A DNA stretch of 64,000 bases. Source: Bacteroidota bacterium (GTDB lineage: Bacteria > Bacteroidota > Rhodothermia > JANXDC01). The DNA lies in NCBI GenBank assembly GCA_025998875.1, contig AP024675.1, positions 947,589-1,011,588 on the forward strand, written 5' to 3'. Below are positions 43,667-52,201 of the stretch, one piece after another. Position 1 is the stretch's first letter. Every line of letters begins with the position of its first letter. The notes below the pieces were generated by a model, which was not told where the DNA came from, did not search any database, and saw only the letters and a list, made by a program, of their open reading frames with translations. Both the position numbers and the translations under genes were made by a program.

Positions 43667-44971
43667 TCAGGGTTCGTAACGAAATACGGCTCCGAAGAAG
43701 CCGTCGGTTCCATGTCGGTGGGGATAGAGGCGAAGAAATTCGTCCTCCAGCGGCAGGGAGATGCCCTGCCGTTCCAGAATCGGGCCTGCGGGCTCCAGAT
43801 GAAAGTCGGGGTGCTCATCCAGAAAGGCCGCCACCACCTCTTCGTTTTCCTGCGGCAACAGAGAACAGGTGGCGTAGACCATGCGACCTCCGGCTTTGAG
43901 CAGCGGGGCGTAGGCGTCCAGAATGCGCAGCTGTTGCTCCACGAGGGCCTGAACTTTCTCAGGGGTAACCTTCCAGGCCGTATCCGGGTTGCGCCGCATC
44001 ACCCCCGTACCGGAGCAGGGGGCGTCGACGAGCACCACATCGATTTTTCCATAGAGCCTGCGGACCTCCTTGGCCCGATTGTGCGGGATCCGGTGGGCGC
44101 GGATGTTGTGCACGCCGGCGCGCCGCGCCCGGGGTCGGAGCTGTTCCAGGCGGATTGTATAGATGTCGAAGGCGTAGAGCATGCCTTTGTTCTCCATCAT
44201 GCAGGCCAGGTGCAGGGTCTTTCCCCCTCCTCCGGCGCATCCGTCGACCACTTTCATGCCCGGCCTGGCTTCCGTAAGGTACGAGATAAGCTGGCTGCCT
44301 TCATCCTGTACCTCATAGAGGCCTTCCTGAAAGGAGGCGGTCTGAAAGACGCTGATGCGTTTTTCAAAGATCAGGCCCACCGGGCTGTAAGGGGTCGGAT
44401 AGGTGCGCCAGCCCTCGGTCCGGATGCGCTCCTGCACTTCCTGACGCGTGGCTTTGAGCGTGTTGACGCGCACACACAGGGGAGCGGCCCGGTTGAGGCC
44501 CTGGCACAGCGCCTCGGTTTCTTCCGGTCCGTATCGATCCAGCCACAGACGCACCATCCAGTCCGGAAAGGAATACTTCAAGCCCAGCGCCTGGGCCGGA
44601 TCCTGCGGAGGGGCGACCTGCCGGGCCCAGAGAAGCGCTTCTCGAATCCGATGCTCCTCCTCGGCCGTCCAAGGCAGATCCAGCCGCTCCGGGTCCTCAA
44701 AAGCGGCCAGATACAGGAGCACCCACTCATGGGGGCCTGGTTCATGCCACCAGCGCGAGGCGGCAAATTCCAGCCAGCGCCGGTTGCGCAGCATGCCATA
44801 TACGGTTTCGGCGATGAACCGGCGATCTCGCTTCCCCAGTTCGGGATGGGCTTTGAAGAAGGCCTCCATCTCCCGATCCGCCGGATACCGGGATCGGATG
44901 ATCTGCTGGTACAATGCCGCCGAGGCAGCCACCCAGTACGGACGGATCAGACGCTTGCCCTCTACCATCAT
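43667..44971 (-). CDS. RsmB-like RNA m5C methyltransferase with N-terminal NusB-like domain
   Basis: A 434-residue SAM-dependent cytosine-C5 methyltransferase. The first ~110 residues (ELGKRDRRFIAETVYGMLRN) are NusB-like, as in E. coli RsmB. The catalytic domain has VDGCAGGGGKTLHLA for SAM, VDAPCSGTG with the first active-site Cys, and ATCSLLPQENE with the nucleophile. It acts probably on 16S rRNA C967 or an analogue. The ATG at 44971 (with another ATG at 44968) opens MMVEGKRLIRPYW; the start further upstream adds unrelated residues. A second short family member is at 29697. Confidence 0.9.
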   Translation of the reverse strand: MMVEGKRLIRPYWVAASAALYQQIIRSRYPADREMEAFFKAHPELGKRDRRFIAETVYGMLRNRRWLEFAASRWWHEPGPHEWVLLYLAAFEDPERLDLPWTAEEEHRIREALLWARQVAPPQDPAQALGLKYSFPDWMVRLWLDRYGPEETEALCQGLNRAAPLCVRVNTLKATRQEVQERIRTEGWRTYPTPYSPVGLIFEKRISVFQTASFQEGLYEVQDEGSQLISYLTEARPGMKVVDGCAGGGGKTLHLACMMENKGMLYAFDIYTIRLEQLRPRARRAGVHNIRAHRIPHNRAKEVRRLYGKIDVVLVDAPCSGTGVMRRNPDTAWKVTPEKVQALVEQQLRILDAYAPLLKAGGRMVYATCSLLPQENEEVVAAFLDEHPDFHLEPAGPILERQGISLPLEDEFLRLYPHRHGTDGFFGAVFRYEP

Positions 44972-45041
44972 TTGCCCTGATCGAGGTGACTTCTCTCCGG
45001 CCGGCCATACGCCCTTTGACAGGCGCAGGTTCCATGCCCCC

Positions 45042-45773
45042 TCATCGGGGATAATACCGGCCCCGAAGACGCCACCCGATCGCGATCCAGAGGCCGAAGA
45101 CAAATCCCCCGATGTGCGCCCAGTATGCCACCCCGCCCAGCTCTTCGGTCCGCAGACTACCCCATCCGGCCTGAAACTGCATATAGAGCCAGATCCCGAT
45201 AAGCAGTATGGCGGGCACGCGGATCGGGATCAAATACGCTACCAGGAGCCGGATCCGGTTCAAGGGGAAGAACACGAAATAGGCGGCCATCAGCCCCGAT
45301 ATGGCCCCCGAAGCGCCCAAAACAGGCACCGGGCTTTCCGGATCGATGCCCCATTGCACCAGCAGACCGGCTATCCCACAGGCCAGATAGAAGATCCCGT
45401 AACGTATCCTGCCCAGGGCAAATTCGATGTTGTCTCCGAAAATCCACAGAAACAGCAAATTGCCCAGCAGATGCCACAGGTCTCCGTGCAGGAAAAGCGC
45501 CGTAATCAGGGTCAGTGCGATGGGCCTCGGACCCGCATGCTGGGGAAGTTCCAGTTCCTGGCCCGAGACCGGATCGGTGATCAGGATGGGCTTGCGCAGA
45601 TCGACGCCGTGCGTAAGCTCATAGGGAATAAAGCTGTACCCGTAGATGATCTCCTCATGAGGCAGTTGCAGGAGCAGGAAGACGGCCCCATTGAGAAGCA
45701 TGAGCGTCCATGTGAGCCAGGGTCGGCCGTGGCGCCGCCGAGGGTGATCTTCGTCTCCGACGGGAAAAAGCAT
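45042..45773 (-). CDS. Rhomboid family intramembrane serine protease
   Basis: A 243-residue inner-membrane protease with about six transmembrane helices. The catalytic dyad is S156 in GASGAISG and H220 in WAHIGGFVFG. HLLGNLLFLW (101-110) carries the conserved HxxxN element. An insertion of about 45 residues between the first two helices (about 45-85) matches the typical L1 loop. The ATG at 45773 has GGGAGGGG about 13 nt upstream; a TTG 21 nt earlier is less likely. Substrate and partner unknown. Confidence 0.9.
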   Translation of the reverse strand: MLFPVGDEDHPRRRHGRPWLTWTLMLLNGAVFLLLQLPHEEIIYGYSFIPYELTHGVDLRKPILITDPVSGQELELPQHAGPRPIALTLITALFLHGDLWHLLGNLLFLWIFGDNIEFALGRIRYGIFYLACGIAGLLVQWGIDPESPVPVLGASGAISGLMAAYFVFFPLNRIRLLVAYLIPIRVPAILLIGIWLYMQFQAGWGSLRTEELGGVAYWAHIGGFVFGLWIAIGWRLRGRYYPR

Positions 45774-45830
45774 GCAGCAAAAAACCCCTCCCAAGAGGGC
45801 AAGATACGGGAGGGTGCGGTAAAGAAAAAA

Positions 45831-45856
45831 GCCCTTTTCGGTGCGCCGAAAAGGGC
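45831..45856 (-). terminator. Rho-independent terminator after tRNA-Met
   Basis: GCCCTTTTCGG and CCGAAAAGGGC form a perfect 11-bp stem with the loop TGCG. On the reverse strand it is followed directly by TTTTTTCTTT. It lies 8 nt after the tRNA 3' end. Confidence 0.88.
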
Positions 45857-45864
45857 TTCCCTCG

Positions 45865-45938
45865 TAGCGGGGGAGGGAATCGAACCCTCGACCTTCGGGT
45901 TATGAATCCGACGCTCTAACCGACTGAGCTACCCCGCC
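45865..45938 (-). tRNA. tRNA-Met (anticodon CAT)
   Basis: A 74-nt cloverleaf on the reverse strand. Acceptor GGCGGGG pairs with CCCCGCT (first pair G·U) and the discriminator is A. The anticodon stem TCGGA/CCCGA, with an A·C last pair, holds TTCATAA, so the anticodon is CAT. The T arm is GAGGG-TTCGATT-CCCTC. The first pair and D arm fit an elongator tRNA-Met rather than an initiator; a lysidine-modified tRNA-Ile cannot be fully excluded. No CCA is encoded. Confidence 0.93.
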
Positions 45939-45947
45939 CCTGTGGCA

Positions 45948-45979
45948 CAAATATAGATCGGTCGAGCGTTCGCCTGCAA
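45948..45979 (-). promoter_or_regulatory. Promoter of tRNA-Met
   Basis: On the reverse strand, TTG (45977-45979), 21 nt, TATATTTG (45948-45955), a full TAnnTTTG match. It ends 9 nt from the tRNA 5' end, so the transcript has almost no leader. The TTG lies just past the end of htpX. Confidence 0.72.
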
Positions 45980-46828
45980 TTACTGACCCCTCATGGCCAT
46001 GGCTTCCAGGCGCCGTATCCGTTCGGCCGTCGGGGGATGCGTCGAAAAAAGGCTCATGATGCCGCCGGCCATCCCGCCGAAGGGGCTTACCTGAAACAGG
46101 TGTGCTGTAGCCGGGCTGGCATCCATGGGCATAGCCTGGGCGCCGGCTTCGAGCTTGCGCAGCGCGCTGGCCAGCGCAAGCGGATCGCCGCAGATCTTGG
46201 CCCCATCGGCGTCTGCGGCGAATTCGCGGGCTCGGGAGATGGCCATCTGAATCAACAGGGCGGCGATCGGGGCCAGAATCAGCATGAGCAGGCCCGCAAC
46301 CACATTACCCCCTCGCTCATCACTCCGGCCCAGAGGTAGCCAGTAGGCCATCTGGGCCAGGTACGTAATGGCCCCCGCGATGGTGGCGGCGATAGTGCCC
46401 GTCAGGATGTCGTAGTTGCGAATGTGAGCCAGCTCATGGGCGATCACCCCCTCAAGCTCCCGTTTGTTGAGCATACGCACGATTCCGTTCGTGACGGCCA
46501 CGGCCGCATGCCTGGGATTTCGCCCCGTGGCGAAGGCATTGGGTTGCTCGGAGGGGATGACGTACAGCTTGGGCATGGGGATACCCGCCCGCTGGGCCAG
46601 GCGTTCAACCATGTCCCAGAGCTCCGGGGCCTCTTCACGCCGGATAGGCCGGGCGCCATATGTATAGAGGATGATTTTGTCCGAAAACCAATAGCCGAAA
46701 AAGTTCAGTCCCAGCGCCATTAGAAAGGCGATCGTCATGCCCGTCTGGCCACCTATGAGCTGCCCGACGAGTAGGAAGAGCGCGATCAGAAGCGCCATTA
46801 AAAACGTGGTGCGCAACAGGTTGCTCAT
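45980..46828 (-). CDS. htpX: Membrane-bound zinc metalloprotease HtpX
   Basis: A 282-residue M48-family protease of inner-membrane quality control. Two transmembrane segments lie at about 8-26 and 30-48, then the zinc motif H131-E132-LA-H135, with the third ligand in REFAADADG around residue 205. The pattern [17 protein letters not shown] and [14 protein letters not shown] is typical of HtpX. TCAGGGGG lies just before the ATG. Length equals E. coli HtpX. It ends about 40 nt upstream of tRNA-Met, whose promoter starts right at its stop. Confidence 0.94.
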   Translation of the reverse strand: MSNLLRTTFLMALLIALFLLVGQLIGGQTGMTIAFLMALGLNFFGYWFSDKIILYTYGARPIRREEAPELWDMVERLAQRAGIPMPKLYVIPSEQPNAFATGRNPRHAAVAVTNGIVRMLNKRELEGVIAHELAHIRNYDILTGTIAATIAGAITYLAQMAYWLPLGRSDERGGNVVAGLLMLILAPIAALLIQMAISRAREFAADADGAKICGDPLALASALRKLEAGAQAMPMDASPATAHLFQVSPFGGMAGGIMSLFSTHPPTAERIRRLEAMAMRGQ

Positions 46829-46883
46829 ACGTCCCCCTGACTTCGCTTGGCGAGTTTCTAAACGCTCCTGATGCGTGCAGGTT

Positions 46884-48050
46884 TCAGCGCACGATGCGGA
46901 TCTCCACAGGCGCCTGCTGTCCCTCCAGGAGTTGAATTTCCCGCGCGGCGGCCGGCGAGAGGACCAGGATCACCCCGGCAGGCGTGTTCCGGGGGGGGCG
47001 GTCGTTGACCTTGACGAAGACGGAGCGCTGATTCCAGCGGTTTGTCACCATGAGCACAGTGCCGAAGGGCAGGGTGGGATGGGCGCAGGTGAATTTGAGC
47101 GGGTCGTACAGTTCCCCGCTGGCCGTGGGGCCGTTCATCTCCACCCCATAGACCGTGGCCGGTCCGCTTTCGTACAGATGGCTCCAGTCCGCAGCGGGCG
47201 GTGGAGCGGTGGGACGAACCGAGAGCGTCTCCGGGGGTGACTGCGCCGCCGGGGTCGGTTCCGAGGTCGGTTCGGCCGGGCTTTCGGAACGATAGACGAC
47301 CAGAATATCCCCGGGACGAAGGGAGTCCGACCGTAGTCCGTTGGCCTGCCGGAGCGCCTCCACACTCATGCCGAACTGCTGAGCGATCCGGTAGAGGGTA
47401 TCTCCGGGCCGTACCGTATAGGTTTGCCAGGATCGGGCAGGCGTAGCCCGCGTGGTCTCCGCGGCGGGGATATGTAGCCGCTGGCCGGGACGCAGGGTCG
47501 GGTCGGAAAGCGCGTTGCTCTCCTGCAGCTGCTCGGGAGATATCCCGTAGCGTCGGGCGATGCTGTAGAGGGTTTCCCCGGGTTGGACTATGTGGTATCG
47601 TTCCGCGCCGGTTTCCGGGGAGCCAGGTTCGCTCGTCGGGATGGAGGCGGGGGAACGCACTCGCAGCTGCTGGCCAACGCGCAGGCGGTCATCGGTCAGC
47701 CCGTTCCAGCTCCGTATTTCCTGCACACGGACTCCATAGCGCTGGGCGATACGAAACAGCGTTTCTCCGGGCTGCACCACATGCACAAGGAATGCCCCGC
47801 TATCGGGCGCGCTTGTCTCTTCCGCCTTCGGTGGACGGATACGCAGACGCTGGCCGACCCGGATCTGGTTGGTGCTCAGCTGGTTCCAGCGTCGCAAGTC
47901 CTGAACGGAAACCCCGTAGCGCTGGGCGATGCGAAAAAGGGTTTCTCCCCGCTGCACTACGTGGTATTCTGTGGCGCTTTGCGCCTGTACCTGGTCTTCG
48001 GAAGGCCATCCTCCGTGCATCAGCAGCAGCAAGAGCATCCATCTGATCAT
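46884..48050 (-). CDS. Secreted protein with four LysM repeats and an RlpA-like domain
   Basis: A 388-residue exported protein that binds peptidoglycan. The signal peptide covers about 1-24. LysM repeats are at about 28-72, 89-132, 151-194 and 209-253, each opening V-Q-x-G-[ED]-T-L. A proline-rich linker follows (254-290). The C-terminal RlpA-like double-psi beta-barrel (about 298-388) keeps H324 in CAHPTLPFG and D350 in VNDRPP, matching the catalytic His and Asp of lytic transglycosylase RlpA. So it may cut stem-poor glycan strands at division. GGAGG lies before the ATG. It overlaps the TPR gene by ATGA. Confidence 0.85.
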   Translation of the reverse strand: MIRWMLLLLLMHGGWPSEDQVQAQSATEYHVVQRGETLFRIAQRYGVSVQDLRRWNQLSTNQIRVGQRLRIRPPKAEETSAPDSGAFLVHVVQPGETLFRIAQRYGVRVQEIRSWNGLTDDRLRVGQQLRVRSPASIPTSEPGSPETGAERYHIVQPGETLYSIARRYGISPEQLQESNALSDPTLRPGQRLHIPAAETTRATPARSWQTYTVRPGDTLYRIAQQFGMSVEALRQANGLRSDSLRPGDILVVYRSESPAEPTSEPTPAAQSPPETLSVRPTAPPPAADWSHLYESGPATVYGVEMNGPTASGELYDPLKFTCAHPTLPFGTVLMVTNRWNQRSVFVKVNDRPPRNTPAGVILVLSPAAAREIQLLEGQQAPVEIRIVR

Positions 48051-48376
48051 GAGTCTGCCTCCTGCTGAAATTCCTCCCAGGCCGCCTGCAGTTCGCTTAA
48101 CGCGTGGGCATCTCCCAGGCCTCGAGCCACGGCCAGCCCCTCCTGGTAGGTGCGCGCAGCCTCTGCGAGCAGGCCCAGCTCCCGGTAAAGGCGAGCCAGG
48201 TGATAGTAGGCGCCCACATAGTCCGGCCACCGGGCCAGCAGCGCTTCGAAGGTTCGGCGTGCCTCTTCCCTGTGGCCCGCTTTCCATAGTTCCATGGCTA
48301 GGGCGTAGTGGGTAAACGGATCCGCCGGATCCTGTTGCAGGAAGGCCCGAAGTCGGGCGATGCGATCAGCGCTCAT
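48047..48376 (-). CDS. Small TPR protein
   Basis: A 109-residue soluble protein made almost entirely of two to three tetratricopeptide repeats (DPFTHYALAMELWKAGHREEARRTFEALL; YVGAYYHLARLYRELGLLAEAARTYQ is abbreviated here). It is probably an adaptor. Both ends overlap neighbours by 4 nt (ATGA), between the YD-repeat lipoprotein and the LysM protein, so the three are one operon. No signal peptide. Confidence 0.75.
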   Translation of the reverse strand: MSADRIARLRAFLQQDPADPFTHYALAMELWKAGHREEARRTFEALLARWPDYVGAYYHLARLYRELGLLAEAARTYQEGLAVARGLGDAHALSELQAAWEEFQQEADS

Positions 48377-49431
48377 CGATATCGCTGGTAGACCTCTTCT
48401 ACGTAAAAGGGGCGACGCTCCAGCTCCCGTTTCCCGGGGTTGGTTAGCAGGGCCTGGTTGTCGAAAAAGTAGATGTAGTGGCGTATGCGAAACTCATCCT
48501 CCCGCCCATAGGCATGCCGCTCCTCCATAACGGGCAGCTCGCGAACAGGCAGAACCCCGGACCGCAGGATGCGCGAGTGTTGGCGCTGGCGGATCAGATT
48601 ACCATGGCGGTCGTAGACGGCCTCCAGGCGAACCTCTACGACCGCCTCCGCTGGACGGTAGACCTGGACCAGGCCCACTCCCTGACGAGCAGGGCGGCTG
48701 TAGGATCGTTCCCAGAGCCGCCGCCCTGTTGCGTCGTAGCGCGCCTCGAAGAAGGGTTCCTGTTCTCCCTCCAGGCGGATGCGCTCCGTGTAGCCCTTCG
48801 CATCGTAGGTGCGCTCCCGGACCACGGGGCCAATATTTTCCTCAAAAGCCCAGATCCGGATCCAGCGCCCCTGCTCATCGAGTTCCATACGGATCGGGGA
48901 GATGGACTCGGAGGCGGATTCGACCTGTTGGGCGAGGCTCCCGGTTCGGTCATAAAAAAAGCCGGTGTGCCGTATGTGGGCGGGGTCTTCGGAGCCGGAG
49001 CGCAGGCCGATGAAGAGTTCTTCGAAGAGCCGACTCAGGGCGCTATCGGGGAGCTGGTGACGGAGGCTATCATGTACAGCGGGGGGCAGGGCGCGGTACC
49101 AGGTTTCCGCCCGACGTCGTAGGGGGCGGCCCAATGAGTCGTAGCTATACGTGTAGCGCGTCCACTTCAGGTCGTAGCCGGTTCCCAGGGGCTGAGCATA
49201 GCCCATGTCGGCCTCTTCGATGGGATCGCCCTGTTCGTTGTTGCGAAACCATTGCCGGCGCACGATACGGTATCGGCCCGGCTCCAGTTCAGCCCAGTAG
49301 ATACGCTCCACGATGCGGTAGTCCTCGGTGATCCAGCGTTCCCTGTAGCGGGGCTCCTCTGAGGAGGAGCATCCCCCGAGGCCGATCAGCAGAGCGAACA
49401 GAAGCCCTATGGGACGCGATCGGGAATACAT
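48373..49431 (-). CDS. Lipoprotein with YD-like repeats
   Basis: A 352-residue predicted lipoprotein. The signal ends in the lipobox GLGGC with Cys21. The mature chain carries at least six copies of a YD-like unit of the form Y-D-x-x-G-x-x-x-x (YDSLGRPLRR, YDRTGSLAQQ, LDEQGRWIRI, YDAKGYTERI, YDATGRRLWE, YDRHGNLIRQ), the pattern seen in RHS and wall-associated beta-structures, but without a toxin or core cap. It is probably a surface or outer-membrane protein of unknown function. First gene of the operon that includes a TPR protein and a LysM/RlpA protein. Confidence 0.65.
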   Translation of the reverse strand: MYSRSRPIGLLFALLIGLGGCSSSEEPRYRERWITEDYRIVERIYWAELEPGRYRIVRRQWFRNNEQGDPIEEADMGYAQPLGTGYDLKWTRYTYSYDSLGRPLRRRAETWYRALPPAVHDSLRHQLPDSALSRLFEELFIGLRSGSEDPAHIRHTGFFYDRTGSLAQQVESASESISPIRMELDEQGRWIRIWAFEENIGPVVRERTYDAKGYTERIRLEGEQEPFFEARYDATGRRLWERSYSRPARQGVGLVQVYRPAEAVVEVRLEAVYDRHGNLIRQRQHSRILRSGVLPVRELPVMEERHAYGREDEFRIRHYIYFFDNQALLTNPGKRELERRPFYVEEVYQRYR

Positions 49432-49502
49432 GGCATGTTTTCACGATAAAATGCAAACTTCTTCGCCAGAAGGGCAAAACCCCAAACGGAAGGAAGGAAT
49501 CT

Positions 49503-50351
49503 ATGCACGGCGACAGGGGCCGCAGGCCCTTTCCCCTTTATGGTTGGTTCGGCTTGGCGCTTATCCTGCTCTTCTGGGCTCTGAACTGGGGGCTTGAGGG
49601 TCCACGCACCCACTGGGGGTTTTTCCCGCTCTGGCTGGGGTTTTCGCTCCTGATGGATGCCTGGACCTGGAAGCGCGCAGGCAATTCCCTGCTCAGGCGC
49701 AGCGCACGTCGGTACGTGGGGTTGTTTCTCGTCTCCGCCCCGGCCTGGTGGCTTTTTGAGTTCTTCAACCTGCGCACACGCAACTGGACCTATGTGGGGC
49801 GGGAGCTGTTTTCCGATTGGGAATACGCCTTCTGGGCCACGCTGAGCTTTTCTACGGTGATGCCCGCTGTCTTTGGGGCGGCCGAATGGGTGAGTACATG
49901 GCCCGGGATGGCCCGATTTCGATCAGGCCCGCGCTTGAGGCCGGATCGCCGGTTCTGTGTCGGGATGTGGCTCTGCGGGGTGGCGATGATGGTGGCCCTC
50001 TGGCTGTGGCCCCGATACGCCTTTTCCCTCCTGTGGGGCGCGATCTATTGTCTGCTGGAGCCGATCAACGTGCTGTGGGGCCGTCCGTCGCTGCTGGGAT
50101 ACACCGCTCAAGGAGACTGGCGGCCCGTGATCGCGCTCGGACTGGGAGCGCTGCTGTGTGGGTTTTTCTGGGAGCTGTGGAACTGGCGGGCATATCCGAA
50201 GTGGGTCTACAACGTCCCCTTTGTGGATCGGCCCCGGATATTCGAAATGCCCCTGCTGGGATATTTGGGCTATCCTCCCTTTGCCTGGGAGCTGTTTGCC
50301 CTCTACCATATCGTGGCCGGAAGGGTACGTTATCTGCGGCTTGCGCGTTGA
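49503..50351 (+). CDS. Tryptophan-rich multi-pass membrane protein, unknown function
   Basis: A 282-residue protein with about seven hydrophobic segments. It contains 25 tryptophans (about 9%), mostly at segment edges. The C-terminal part has WELWNWRAYPKWVYNVPF and YLGYPPFAWELF, which look like a conserved core, though I recognise no family. GGAAGGAAGG precedes the ATG. It is divergent from the YD-repeat lipoprotein gene and ends 1 nt from the HMCES-type gene. Confidence 0.7.
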   Translation: MHGDRGRRPFPLYGWFGLALILLFWALNWGLEGPRTHWGFFPLWLGFSLLMDAWTWKRAGNSLLRRSARRYVGLFLVSAPAWWLFEFFNLRTRNWTYVGRELFSDWEYAFWATLSFSTVMPAVFGAAEWVSTWPGMARFRSGPRLRPDRRFCVGMWLCGVAMMVALWLWPRYAFSLLWGAIYCLLEPINVLWGRPSLLGYTAQGDWRPVIALGLGALLCGFFWELWNWRAYPKWVYNVPFVDRPRIFEMPLLGYLGYPPFAWELFALYHIVAGRVRYLRLAR

Positions 50352-50352
50352 T

Positions 50353-51027
50353 TCAGGTGTTCAGGGGGTCGATCAGCCCCGGTTCGTCCACGCGGGGATC
50401 GTTTACCCGCATGGAGACAGCATATACCTCCAGGGCCTCCGGAGCGGGTGGGGAAAGATGTCCCAGCACGCTTCTGGCCTCCTGCGGCGGGGCCAGGAGC
50501 CACTGCTCCCAGCTCTCCGGGGGCAGGATGAGCGGCATGCGTGCATGAATCAGGCGCACCGGGGGGATCGCCTCCATGGTCAGGATGGCGCCTGTCAGTT
50601 CGCTCTCTCCCTTAGGATCGTGCCCCTCCTCCCACAGGCCGGCCATCGCAAAGACGCCGCCGTCTCGAAAACGGATATAATAGGGCTGCGCCCTTCCGCG
50701 CCCGGATCGGTGCCATTCGTAGAAGCCATCGGCCCAGATGAGGCAGCGCCTCCTCAGAAAAGCGCGGCGAAAGGCGGGCTTCTCGAAAACGGTTTCCCGC
50801 CGTGCGTTGATGAACCGCTTGCTTGTCGCCGGACCAGAGGCCCAGGGGGGCGTCAGCCCCCACCGCACCGGAAGCCACCGCAACCGGCCCTCAGCGGCGG
50901 CAGTGACCCAGATGAGCTGCCCGGGGGCGATGTTGTATCGGGGCTGGAAGGGTTCCGGAATTGGAAGCCCTCGCAGAAACGGAACCGCCTCCACCGGGTT
51001 GCGCGTTAGCGTAAAGCGACCGCACAC
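50353..51027 (-). CDS. HMCES/YedK-type abasic-site protein (SRAP family)
   Basis: A 224-residue SRAP-domain protein that forms a covalent crosslink with abasic sites in single-stranded DNA. The reactive Cys must be residue 2 after removal of the initiator Met. The sequence begins (V)CGRFTL, so the GTG at 51027 is the start, with GGGGAGA 7 nt upstream. NIAPGQ, FINARRET, DGFYEWH and IHARMPLIL (with the catalytic His) are family landmarks. A start further upstream would bury the cysteine. It is divergent from the DUF2461 gene. Confidence 0.93.
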   Translation of the reverse strand: MCGRFTLTRNPVEAVPFLRGLPIPEPFQPRYNIAPGQLIWVTAAAEGRLRWLPVRWGLTPPWASGPATSKRFINARRETVFEKPAFRRAFLRRRCLIWADGFYEWHRSGRGRAQPYYIRFRDGGVFAMAGLWEEGHDPKGESELTGAILTMEAIPPVRLIHARMPLILPPESWEQWLLAPPQEARSVLGHLSPPAPEALEVYAVSMRVNDPRVDEPGLIDPLNT

Positions 51028-51075
51028 AGGATGCTCTCCCCTCTGCGGGTGATGATTAAGGTAGGCGAACGGCCG

Positions 51076-51789
51076 ATGGACTTCAATCCGTTTCTGGACC
51101 GATTCTCTCCGGCACATGAACCCGATTTCCCCGGTTTCCCGGAAGGGCTTTTTCGTTTCCTGCAAGAGCTCAAGGCGCACAACGATCGGGGCTGGTTTGC
51201 CGAGCATCGGGCAGAATACGAGCGCTATTACCGGCAACCCGCTATGAGCTTCTGTGCGGCTTTCGCCTCCCGGCTGAGGCAGGCGAGTATCCCGCTTGTT
51301 TCCGATCCCCGGCGTTCTCCGTTTCGGATTTATCGGGATGTTCGTTTTTCGGCCAACAAGGATCCCTACAAGACCCATCTGGGGCTATACTTTCCCGTCC
51401 TCTGGGAGGAGGAGGTCGGTCTGTACCTGCATCTGGAGCCCGGAAATTCCTTCCTCGCCGCGGGAAGCTGGAGCTTGGATTCTGAATGGGTGCGTCGGCT
51501 GCGCCGATTGCTGGCGGAACGATATTCGGAGCTGGAGGCGATCGTGGGGGAGGTGGCCTTCAAGGCCCGTTTCCAGATTCGCGGGGAGCGCCTGCGTCGG
51601 CCCCCTCCGGAATACGGAAGCGCACATCCGGCACGGGAATGGTTGTTGCATAGACAGCTCTATGCGCAGGCCGCAATCCAGGAGCGGGAGGCGTGTCGAC
51701 CCGAGATACTTGACCGCCTGTTGGAGGATGCTCAGCGGCTGTGGCCGTTACTGGAGTTGCTCGCCCCTCGAGAGGGTTCCGTTGCATAG
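51076..51789 (+). CDS. DUF2461 family protein
   Basis: A 237-residue soluble protein of DUF2461. The first half has LFRFLQELKAHNDRGWF and the family-typical RIYRDVRFSANKDPYKTHLG; the second half has PGNSFLAAGSWS-like and RPPPEYGSAHPAREWL. The family is common in Bacteroidota, without a defined role that I know. The ATG at 51076 has AAGGTAGG upstream; one at 51052 would add 8 residues. It is divergent from the HMCES-type gene. Confidence 0.82.
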   Translation: MDFNPFLDRFSPAHEPDFPGFPEGLFRFLQELKAHNDRGWFAEHRAEYERYYRQPAMSFCAAFASRLRQASIPLVSDPRRSPFRIYRDVRFSANKDPYKTHLGLYFPVLWEEEVGLYLHLEPGNSFLAAGSWSLDSEWVRRLRRLLAERYSELEAIVGEVAFKARFQIRGERLRRPPPEYGSAHPAREWLLHRQLYAQAAIQEREACRPEILDRLLEDAQRLWPLLELLAPREGSVA

Positions 51790-51817
51790 GGGCCGATGTT
51801 GCGCGTAGTTTGTAGCC

Positions 51818-52105
51818 GTGCCTGCACGTTCGAACATATCGCGCCCTGCACCTCCTCGCTATCGGCTGGAAATCCTGCCCGTGGTCAAGCCCTATCACTG
51901 GCGGGCCCGGAACCGGCTGGAAAAGGGGCAGCTGGTCTACTACGGTCCGGCACCGCAGTACTACGGCATCGGGGAGGTGATCAATTTTATGGGCCCCTAC
52001 GTGATCGTGGATTTTCGGGGCACCGGCCTCATGGGGGTGCACAAGGAGGCCCTCGAGCCCCAGTATCTCATCCCCATCGCCCCCCATCTGCTTCGCGAGC
52101 TCTGA
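51818..52105 (+). CDS. Small conserved-looking protein, unknown function
   Basis: A 95-residue basic protein with no signal or membrane segment. It starts with GTG because an in-frame stop lies 10 nt upstream and no ATG comes before residue 58. The middle (KGQLVYYGPAPQYYGIGEV, VIVDFRGTGLMGVH) has the alternating strand pattern of small SH3-like nucleic-acid-binding domains. I do not recognise the family. No ribosome site is clear. It stands alone between the DUF2461 gene (28 nt) and pdxB (about 96 nt). Confidence 0.6.
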   Translation: MPARSNISRPAPPRYRLEILPVVKPYHWRARNRLEKGQLVYYGPAPQYYGIGEVINFMGPYVIVDFRGTGLMGVHKEALEPQYLIPIAPHLLREL

Positions 52106-52201
52106 GTCGATCTTTTGACCCTCCGGGCGGGACGTTCCGTTTCGGCCGAGGGAGGATCCGCCTCGGCCGGTTTCTGGCGAAGGCGGGGCGGGTCTACATT
52201 T

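Noticed and set aside
29697-44971. The two m5C methyltransferases as a recent duplication
   Set aside because: They differ in domain make-up (one has a NusB-like domain), length and motif details, so they are distinct subfamilies.
43556-45905. Long forward open frames across the methyltransferase and rhomboid genes
   Set aside because: They are antisense shadows; the reverse frames contain catalytic motifs and good ribosome sites.
45865-45938. A·C mismatch at the base of the tRNA-Met anticodon loop as a sign of a pseudogene
   Set aside because: The rest of the cloverleaf, promoter and terminator are intact, and I recall this pair in other Bacteroidota tRNA-Met genes.
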